The position numbers and the translations under genes are program-made. Positions 56,760 to 64,000 of a stretch of 64,000 nucleotides of DNA are shown here, piece by piece (the first letter of the stretch is position 1; each line of letters opens with the position of its first letter). This DNA is from Pseudisothecium myosuroides (lineage: Eukaryota; Streptophyta; Bryopsida; Hypnales; Lembophyllaceae), in the NCBI GenBank assembly GCA_951799445.1, contig OX637297.1, positions 310,001 to 374,000 of the forward strand, in the 5' to 3' direction. A model generated the notes under the pieces. The model was not told the origin of the DNA. It worked only from the letters and a program-made list of their open reading frames with translations, and ran no database searches.

Positions 56760-56980
56760 GTTGTAATGTGGAATGCAGTGATACCCTAGAAGTGTTGCAA
56801 ATTTTCTTATACTACGCAGCAAATAAGACATTCAGTCGTTGTTCTTCAAATAACTACCGAGTGCGTGTTTTTGATTAGCGATTCTGTTGTATTGCATATT
56901 GGTCGGGAGATCTCATGACCAATTGACATCATTTTTTGTATTTACATGTCTACATGCTGAGGCTTACTTGGTCTTTGCAG

Positions 56981-57463
56981 AAGGCGATGCTCCTAGTACT
57001 AACATGGGATCTCTGCGTGAAGGGCGGTGTGGGGGATCTCCCACAAAATATCAAAATTCAACCCGGCTTCCGTGGTCTTCTCTAACATTTTGTTGAAGAA
57101 ACTCACTATGGCTTGTCGTCCGCAATGCAACCTTCAACATTGACCGCTCTTCTTTGACGTATTCTACCGCCGAAAATTCTATCAAGGTTTTTATTTTTTG
57201 CCGGATTTGAGAATCCACAGAAGAACCAACTATATCCCCATCGTCGTGCAATATGGAAAATTATCTTAAACATTCCTCGGACGCGCAGGGTACTCTTGAA
57301 TCACAATGTTGTAATACTAGCCCTAGATCCTCTCAATTGGAAACGTCCGCACTTGCTTTGACATGCATTGCATGTGATGAATGATGTAGATCCTATAGAG
57401 TTAGATTGTCCGCACGTTATAGGACCACCTTTTGATTGGTCTTGGGCCCCCCAAAACATGTAG
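56981..57463 (+). pseudogene. Second HAD-like module, copy 1
   Basis: Aligns with 60055-60537 on the minus strand after a shared 3' splice-like TTTGCAG. Reads MLLVLTWDLCVKG, then HFVEETHYGLSSAMQPSTL with a stop before HF, FENPQKNQLYPHRRAI, VLLNHNVVILALDPLNW and, after another stop, PPFDWSWAPQNM ending at TAG 57461-57463. At least two in-frame stops mark it as broken. Confidence 0.5.
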
Positions 57464-57965
57464 TTTGAAGTGGACTAGCTAAATTACTTATAGTAATGCC
57501 TTTATGGCACCTATTTGTTGCATCCAAATGATTATATAAGTGGTGAATCCACCTTTTCTATCTGGTTGTGATTACACCTTACCAAATGTCCGTAATTGCA
57601 TTATGTTGCTTCATCAATTTTTTTGTATTATGTGATACTTTGGGAAGTATCTTGTGAGCTCTCCTGATCTATAATGTCACATATAAATCCAACCCTAGAT
57701 CCAAATGTACCGCTTACAGCAAATGTGGGAGTTGACATCATCCCAAATTCATTGATTTGTTTTGACACTGAATCCCGAAGGAGTATATTTCCTTGCATCG
57801 AGAAATCTCCAGACCACTTAGCATCCCAATGCGGTTTAAGTCTCCTTTGAACAACATTACGGACTCATTCTACATCATATTGGGAAGATCTCCCGATGGA
57901 CAGGTCCTTCACAAAGTCCAAAATTCCCCGTAAAGTCCAAAAGTAGTTAAATGTGGCATACATAT

Positions 57966-59265
57966 TAAAGTTTCATTTTATTGAAATGTCTCAATTGAAT
58001 TAACAATTTTTACATTCTAAATTTTGAGTCATACTTGAAATGAGATTTTAATGAGTAGTTAGCTTTGAAGAAGGCCTTATTAGAAATGTTTAGACTGACA
58101 AATTGTTGTAAGACATACGATGTCAGACCAACAATATGACACTTCGACCCTAAAATGTGTCCAACAAGACAACTCTGAACGCGGATGGGGCAAACAGGGC
58201 GGATAGGGCAGTTTTAGGGTATGAACCCCTAAGAGACAAAGTCCTCTTGTAGGCCTCTTTAAATTCTTCCAAAACCAAAAAACACCCTTGCATTAAGGGT
58301 TTTGATAAGTTCAATTATTTTTTACTGCATTTTGACCATACAAATTCAAGATAGACATGTTATAGATTACATACAAAAACAAAACACAACAATATCATTT
58401 ATACATTGGAAGATTATAATGTTTGATTGTGAGGGTGTTAAAGATATAAACATCTACCAACTCTCTTTTTGCATGTCAAAACCACAAAATTTGTCGCCAA
58501 CAATATATGAGGTTGAAGGGCCTAACATGCATAATTCCAATCAATTTAAGGCTTTGCAAAATGAACTCTACAATTTCTTTAAATGAGTTTCTAGTGTGAC
58601 TTCTCCTCCTACCTCTACTACATTTGAGACTCATTTCCAAGAGCCCTCAACACTAATAAAAATTCAATATTGCAATGGGTACCCTTGCGCAAAATCTTCA
58701 ATAGAAAAATCATAATCATTCATTTAACATTATATTCATTAACATGGGAGGGTGGGGCCCTCCCAAATTAATATTAGGCCTTCCAAGGCTCGATGAGTGA
58801 ATCAAAATGGGCTTCAATTTAGCTCTACAATCACTTATTTGAATGAATTCAAAGTAGCAATTTCCATTGAAATTAGAGTCTTTCAAGCAGTAAGTGTCTT
58901 GAACTAAACATTGCATTGTTTTTTTGTCAAAAATTCCATATACTCCACAACGAAGCAAACATTAAATGTAATACCAAATATATTAATACGGTCTACATAT
59001 TGCATTGCAATATGAAGTTTGCAAATACATCACCAAAATATGTATTCTCTACTAGACATGTATAACTCTAATTGTACCTATAGAAATCATTACTAAAACA
59101 TTTATAACCCTAAAACAACAACCTCTCATCTATATGAGAAAATAAAATATAATGCTTCCTTTACAATCATGTGAAAGCATATTGTAGACATGTAAAAAAC
59201 AAATAGCACTCTATAACATATAGCTAACAACGTACTTCGACTCTCATAAAACCACCGGTCTACCG
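57966..59265. other. Spacer between the two inverted HAD element copies, with a TTAA type 1 fragment
   Basis: AT-rich. From 58225 (AACCCCTAAGAGACAAAG) to about 58720 it resembles the type 1 TTAA elements (for example CCATACAAATTCAAGATAGACATG split over two words, CACAACAATATCATTTA). The rest shows no gene or repeat I can assign. Confidence 0.5.
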
Positions 59266-59574
59266 CTACTTTGAAGACGAAGCCTCGTTTGCCAAACTCT
59301 GCTTGATGACTTCAATTTGAACAGCAGGAATCAAAATTGTGCACTCTTCAGTATCTTTTTGGGTCCAAGACTTCCACGCTGTCATAATAGCATTAGTGTG
59401 CTGCCAAATTGCTGGTTCTTTAGCATCAATATGCCAAAGTAGACCTCCTTCGCTGTCCCATCCAATATAGAAGTCTTGAACATCCTAATTTCTTTCTGTT
59501 GGACGGAAGTATTGAATGAGCACGCAAGTCAGATTCTGCAGATCAACAAAAATGCCATATTTAACTACTTTTGG
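59266..59574 (-). pseudogene. Unidentified C-terminal coding fragment at the 3' end of HAD element copy 2
   Basis: The minus strand reads IPKVVKYGIFVDLQN, CVLIQYFRPTERN, a TAG, then DVQDFYIGWDSEGGLLW, HIDAKEPAIWQHTNAIM, TAWKSWTQKDTEECTI and ends LANEASSSK before TAG at 59266-59268. Amino-acid composition and the Trp-rich pattern look like real protein. I do not recognise the family; GIFVDLQN...YFRPTE faintly recalls BAH-type sequences. Copy 1 is truncated just after the first few codons of this region (57965). Confidence 0.45.
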
Positions 59575-60054
59575 AATTTATGGGGAATTCTAGACTTTGT
59601 GAAGGTCCTGTCCATCGGGAGATCTTCCCGATGGTATGTACAATGAGTCCGTAATGTCGTTCAAAGGAGATTTAAATCGCTTTGGGATGCTAAGTGGTCT
59701 GGAGATTTCTCGATGAAAGGAAATATACTCCTTCGGGATAGAGTGTTCGAACAAATCAATGAATTTGAGATGATGTCAACTCCGACATTTGCTGTAAGTG
59801 GTACATTTGTATCCGGGGTTGCATTAATATGCGACATCACAGATCGGGAGAGCTCAGAAGATACTTCCCAAAGTATCACAGTCATAACACAAAAGAATGG
59901 ATGAAGCAACATAATGCAATTACAGACATTTGGTAAGGTGTAATCACAGTCAGATAGAAAAGGTGGATTCACCACTTATATAATCATTTGGATGCAACAA
60001 ACAGGTGCCTTATAGGCATAATTGTGATAAATAACCCAGCTAGTCCACTTCCAA
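59575..60054. other. 3' segment of HAD element copy 2
   Basis: Homologous to 57464-57965. A frame at 59661-59975 is not conserved in copy 1 and is probably not a gene. Contains two palindrome copies. Confidence 0.5.
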
Positions 60055-60537
60055 CTACATGTTTTTTGGGGCCCAAGACCAATCAAAAGGCGGTGCTATA
60101 ATGTGCGGACGATCTAACTCTACAGTATCTACATCATCCCTCATATGCAACGCCGGTCGAAGCAAGTGCGGACGTGCCCAATCAAGAGGATCTAGGACAA
60201 GCATTACAACACTGTTATTCAAGAGTACCCTGCGCGTCCGAGGAATGTTCAAGACAGTCTTCAGTATTGCACGACGATGGGGATACATGTGGTTCTTCCG
60301 TGGATTGTCAGACCCGGCAAAAAATAGAAACCTTGACAGAATTTCCGGCAGTAGAATACGTCGAAGAAGAGCGGCCAGTGTTGAAGGTTGCATTGCGGAC
60401 CACAGACCATAGTGAGTTTCTTGAACGAAATGTCGGAGAAGACCACGGAAGCCGGGCCGAATTTTGATATTCTGTGGGAGATCCGCCACACCGCCCTTCA
60501 CGCAGAGATCCCCTGTTAGTACTAAGAGCATCGCCTT
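60055..60537 (-). CDS. Second HAD-like module, copy 2
   Basis: An open frame begins after the 3' splice-like TTTGCAG (acceptor at 60538) and ends at TAG 60055-60057, about 160 codons. It reads MLLVLTGDLCVKGGVADLP, IRPGFRGLLRHFVQETHYGL, WSAMQPSTLAALLRRIL, then a Lys/Arg/His-rich SDNPRKNHMYPHRRAI, VLLNNSVVMLVLDPLDW and PPFDWSWAPKNM. The spacing of RPGF..LL, WSAM.P and VMLVLDP parallels motifs II to IV of the FCP1-type domain upstream (RPNVGQLLDFVH, WSSMTPANV, VLLVDDDP). The catalytic DxD of motif I is replaced by TxD, so catalysis is doubtful. It may be the second half of a tandem-domain protein or a separate gene; the upstream exon was not identified. Confidence 0.5.
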   Translation of the reverse strand, partial: KAMLLVLTGDLCVKGGVADLPQNIKIRPGFRGLLRHFVQETHYGLWSAMQPSTLAALLRRILLPEILSRFLFFAGSDNPRKNHMYPHRRAILKTVLNIPRTRRVLLNNSVVMLVLDPLDWARPHLLRPALHMRDDVDTVELDRPHIIAPPFDWSWAPKNM

Positions 60538-61721
60538 CTGCAAAGACCAAGTAAGCCTCAGCATGCAGACATGTACATACAGAAATGACGTCAATTGATC
60601 ATGAGATCCCCCGACCAATATGCAATACAATAGAACCGCTAATTGAAAATACGCATGGGTAGTTATTTGAAGAACAGCAACTGAATGTCTTATTTGCTGC
60701 ATAGTACAAGGAAATTAGCAATATTTCTACGGTGTCACTGCAGCCCAGAATACAACACTAACAAGGGATGCAGATTTAGAATTCGCATCAAATACAAAAA
60801 AAGGTTTAGGGTGATATACTAGAAGACCGAAAATACTCGAGCAAAGGAAGTTACGCAGCAGAAATTCAATTGCATTCGATTGAAGCAACAAAAATGGACA
60901 TTACATAATCCGCCTAAGACTAATAATTCAATGCAAGGTAAAATGATCGTGAGATCTTCCGGTCAAGTCGAAGACACAGGACAAAATTATCAATTTCAAA
61001 TCCGTACTTCAGCAAACCGGAACTGCAGGAGAACTCCCAAACAAACAGTAGAAGCACAACTACAACTTCACTGTCATCCACAAGTACAAAAACAATATCA
61101 CAAGACAATACAAGGACGGAAACGACATTTCAATGTTCACACGTCACGTCGTATCGTGCGATCTCCTGATGAAGCTTGCCGCGCAAGATGATGACGCCCA
61201 GTGTTAAAATCTAATGAAGTGTTCAAAAAATTCCACTCTTCCGAGTAATATGATAAACAATTTCAGAACCAAATTTAGATTAAAGCTGCGAACGAAGAGT
61301 AAGAAAACAATTCTAAGTGAGTTTCATGCACCGAAAATGCATTCACATTAGATTTAAAAGACAAGGATAAATGCCCAGAACAGTCCGATCTACTGATAGA
61401 ATCCACTTCCACGGTATACCATTAGATCTCTAGATGTGCATGCACGCGGATTAATAGTCAAGGTCAAGGTGATCCCTTCAAACTCATAATTATCTTAATC
61501 AAAGGCATTTAGGAAAAAAAATTATTTTCACATTTACTACGAGGCTGAATCAATGCCTCCTACAAACAAAGAATGTCCAGTATTTCGAAAATGCATTTAC
61601 AATATTTACAGTATGTTCAAGAGTTTTAAGCTACAAGCAATAATATGCATGCCATAAGGAGATCGTGAGATATCATGATGAAGTCCGTCGAGGAAGAAAA
61701 ACCAAAACTAAACTACTGCCC
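60538..61721. other. Non-coding interval of HAD element copy 2
   Basis: Homologous to 52289-53278 plus 56765-56980 of copy 1. No conserved reading frame. Contains palindromes at 60599, 60947, 61154 and 61663 and probably intronic sequence. Confidence 0.55.
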
Positions 61722-62359
61722 TCAAATGTCAGACCCCGGTCTGGTCAACGGGACTGCCGGTGGCAGACCATTGTGGAGCGGATGCTTCTTGACATACGCC
61801 GGCACAACTTCCTGTGACTTAAACAGACCTGAGAGCCAAGGACTGAGCACCCCCACAAGGTACTGCTCCTTCCAGTTCACTTCAAATTTGCGGGGGAAAA
61901 TGGCGCTATGACAATCGTTCAGGAGGTTTTTAAGTGGATCGTCATCAACGAGGAGAACATTCTCGGTTGACCTCAAACATAGCTTAGTGGCGAAATGATA
62001 TAGATCCTTGAGGAAGTAGGGCCTGTCCGGGTGTTTGGAGTCTCTGTAGGACGACTTTGTGCAGTCTTCCTATGTGAGAACAGGCACGTCCTTTGCCTTA
62101 ACAGACGTCCCCGGCAGCATTTGATTCAATACCTTCGTCACATTTGCCGGTGTCATACTGCTCCAGAAAGCAATGTTTGCATGTCTGTGCACAAAGTCAA
62201 GTAACTGACCAACATTCGGTCGAAGTGTTACGATGCGTCTGTTCAACTCATTGAATGACCTGTGAACAAGAACTCCATTAAGGTCAAGGACCACATAATA
62301 CCGCCGCCTTTCTACCTGATTCGACGACTTCGCCACCGGTTCAGCAGGCACTCGAAAAA
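61722..62359 (-). CDS. FCP1/NIF-type HAD phosphatase domain, copy 2 (exon 2)
   Basis: Exon 2 begins at 62359 after TATTCTGCAG and is in phase with exon 1. It reads FRVPAEPVAKSSNQVERR, VVLDLNGVLVHRSF (motif I), LRPNVGQLLDFVHRHANIAF, WSSMTPANVTKVLNQMLPG, AKDVPVLT, an in-frame TAG (62070-62072), then YRDSKHPDRPYFLKDL, VLLVDDDPLKNLLNDCHS (motif IV), WKEQYLVGVLSPWLSGLFKS and TRPGSDI before a stop at 61722. Apart from the TAG the frame is fully open. The TAG sits where related plant proteins appear to have Trp or Gln, and it is present in both copies. Confidence 0.78.
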
Positions 62360-62451
62360 CTGCAGAATACAAGAGAAGCACAGAGTCAGTGACCGGCCAA
62401 TTCACGATTCGTTATCTCGTATGTACATTGACAATAATGTAGGCATGTTAC
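62360..62451 (-). other. Predicted 92-bp spliceosomal intron
   Basis: On the minus strand the donor CCCGCAG|GTAACA ends exon 1 at 62452, and the acceptor TATTCTGCAG| starts exon 2 at 62359. Splicing joins GCA-G to TT-TTT and keeps the frame (RAPA-V-FRVPAEP). The unspliced frame ends at TGA near 62402. In copy 1 the donor is degraded to CACAT|GTAATA. Confidence 0.7.
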
Positions 62452-64000
62452 CTGCGGGAGCTCGAACGCTACAAGCTGGCGACCCTTCCGCCCTCCTTTC
62501 GTCGCCCAATTGTCCTCTTTCCCTCTCGCCGCCGCTCATTGATCCTTCCCCCCTCCTCTCGACGAGCATTTGCCCCTTTCCTCTCTCGTCGGCGCTCACT
62601 GGTCCTCTTTCCCCCTGGTCACCACTCAAAGATCCCGGCTCAAGCTCGTCGTCGCTCGAAGGCACCACCCTCCTCCCTCTAACGCCACGTTCCACTGCCT
62701 CCCACTCTTTGTCTGCATCAGGTGGATCCCCTCCATCATACATTGCACGTGGACCATCCTGAAATATCCATTTAAAGACGGGCTTGTAAAGGAAACGGTT
62801 CGCTCGCCTTATGGATTCCAAATGAATTTCCTTGTTGGTATCGAGACGCTTCTTCCCATAGTGGTTTAGACTCGGTAAATGACCAAATGCTCTCATACGA
62901 TCGACAAGACAGAACTTCATTATTTCATCGGCCTTGTAAGGTAAGGCCTCTAGCACTTCGTCAGAATTGCACTCACTATCATCAGGAACCACCTCTCTTG
63001 CAACCTCGAGTGGAACACTGGAGGCCAGTGAAGCAATGTCGACAATCCTCGCCCGCCCTATTACAGGTTTACTCTTCCTTCCAAGAACAGGTTTGGGACT
63101 CAGGGGGACCAAGTCAACAAGGGTGTTGTTAAGTACAGCAACCGTGATGCCCATCGGCGGGAGCAATTGCTCTGGCACCGTCGTGGGATCCCCCGACGAA
63201 GACAATGCAACCACTCCTTCCTGGTGTTCAACCCCCTCGCTCTCTGCCGGATCGCCATGTTGAATTGAGACCACTGATTCTTCAACGATCGTGGGATCCC
63301 CCGATCCTTCAGGTCCCGGTGTCCGGCCTTGGTCATCCTTCCCTGCACCACGTCGGGGGACAGCTAACTTAGTCTCGACAAGTAATGCATGGCTCATCAT
63401 GGGATCCCCCGATACGAGGTGGTCATCATCCCCCTTCGACTCTTTTCTCCCCTCGCTGAGGTCGGCCGCATCCTCCCCGCTCCTCACCAGTGACTCGTTC
63501 GTCATCGTGGGATCCCCCGATGCTGGTCGGTGAGTGTCCCCTAGGGTTAATAAGTCGAGGTCCGGAAGCTGTCTGTCAGCTCCTGAAGCACGAGATGCCT
63601 GCGCATCCTCCTGTTGCGGCTGAGTCGACTTGTCAGACTTCGATGGTAACGGTCCCAAAGCACAAGTCAGAAGCGCTTCTGCCGCGACTGATGCTTGGGG
63701 ATTGGGACTCCCAGTCGGCTTCGCTGGCGACTGTTTGCGCTGCACCAATGACTTACTTGGAGTCCACTTCGAGGTCCCCCCCTTCCAATTTTTGGCTGCT
63801 GTCTTCCACGCTCGCTTGGCCGCCTTTGTACTCCCGGTATCTTTTGCAGTGTCAGGTTCCTTGACCGGCTTCTCATGCGGCTTCCTCTTGGATATCCTTG
63901 GGTCCGTTAATTGGATCCCTGAATTCACTTCGCCTGACGACCCGCTCGATATTGGAATTACAATTTCTTCGGCTGGTAATGGCTCTGGATTACTCTCATG
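62452..64000 (-). CDS. N-terminal exon of the HAD-element protein, copy 2 (5' partial)
   Basis: The frame is open to the window edge: codons before 63928 (SNPEPLPAEEIVIPIS) continue it, so the start is outside. About 515 residues are visible. The first 300 are Ser/Pro/Lys/Glu-rich and probably disordered, with four occurrences of a GDP(T/M) peptide. A conserved block follows: IVDIASLASSVPLEVAREVV, EVLEALPYKADEIMKFCLVD, FGHLPSLNHYGKKRLDT, RANRFLYKPVFKWIFQDG. An Arg/Glu/Gly-rich repeat tail (GERGPVSADERGKG, ERRGEGSMSG) leads to the splice donor at 62452. The family of the conserved block is not recognised. The overlapping plus-strand frames are shadows. Confidence 0.75.

Larger units (their letters stand above)
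48888..57965 (+). mobile_element. HAD-phosphatase element, copy 1 (interrupted by two LTR-like insertions)
   Basis: Matches the inverted copy at 59545-64000 along its length once the insertions at 49284-50867 and 53279-56759 are removed. Contents in order: low-complexity N-terminal coding region, conserved region (MDIASLASS...), intron, FCP1-type domain, about 0.9 kb of non-coding DNA, second HAD-like module, and a 3' segment to 57965, where similarity to copy 2 ends. It carries at least nine copies of the palindrome TCGGGAGATCTCCCGA (degenerate). Terminal repeats and a target duplication were not found. Confidence 0.7.
59266..64000 (-). mobile_element. HAD-phosphatase element, copy 2 (uninterrupted, 5' end outside window)
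   Basis: Inverted relative to copy 1 and free of the two LTR-like insertions, so it serves as the empty-site reference. Order on the minus strand: N-terminal coding exon, 92-bp intron, FCP1-type domain, non-coding interval, second HAD-like module, 3' segment with palindromes at 59844 and 59615, and the unidentified C-terminal fragment. The true start lies beyond 64000. Confidence 0.7.

Noticed and set aside
62262..63864. Plus-strand frames up to 166 residues over HAD element copy 2
   Set aside because: Antisense to a 508-residue frame whose protein sequence is conserved in copy 1.

Overview
The window looks like repeat-rich nuclear DNA of a plant or plant-lineage alga (streptophyte). Evidence: four units of the plant telomere repeat TTTAGGG (41399-41426), a hAT transposase with the plant-type DUF659 domain, genes with a GT-AG intron and TATA-like promoters, and nested transposons throughout. 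Nothing bacterial is present: no operons, rRNA, tRNA or CRISPR. I cannot name the species. No gene here is clearly an ordinary single-copy host gene; nearly all coding sequence lies in, or next to, mobile elements, and most of it is broken by stops or frameshifts.

Layout. 1-510: tail of a single-gene LTR-like element. 511-23815: a giant foldback (inverted repeat). Its arms carry a 22-bp array, an AT-rich segment, a long 60/80-bp satellite and an AT-rich inner segment. The left arm x pairs with 24365-x with no net indel from about 1.8 to 3.8 kb. The centre and right arm hold later insertions: a 5.5-kb solo-LTR-like element (7688-13171), a 1.9-kb LTR-like element (14008-15899) and a TTAA-flanked element (17467-18390). 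23830-26196: the 5' part of a gene of the same family as the 1-510 tail, so the foldback may split one element. 26260-33477: a hAT transposase locus with 'GGCGACCTCGGGT' arrays, a nested LTR-like element (31099-32441) and TTAA elements. 33482-37879: a TTAA element interrupted by a 3.47-kb gene-bearing LTR-like element. 38094-39659: an intact 521-residue orphan gene. 39895-48887: several 'ACCCGAGGTCGCC' arrays, an 80-bp tandem array, a decayed protein-kinase-like gene and TTAA elements. 48888-57965 (+) and 59266-64000 (-): two inverted copies of a larger element encoding a low-complexity N-terminal region followed by one FCP1/NIF-type HAD phosphatase domain and a second HAD-like module. The first copy is interrupted by two LTR-like insertions.

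Three systems stand out. (1) A family of elements with TG...ACGACA ends and 5-bp target duplications carries one promoter-driven gene instead of gag-pol; copies range from 3.48 kb (almost intact) to 1.3-1.9 kb (internally deleted). (2) The HAD-phosphatase element carries a dispersed 16-bp palindrome (consensus TCGGGAGATCTCCCGA) at least 18 times across coding and non-coding DNA. (3) A shared 5' module, an array of ACCCGAGGTCGCC plus a common leader, sits upstream of unrelated genes (orphan gene, kinase-like gene, HAD element copy 1).

All family assignments come from reading motifs by eye; no database search was possible.
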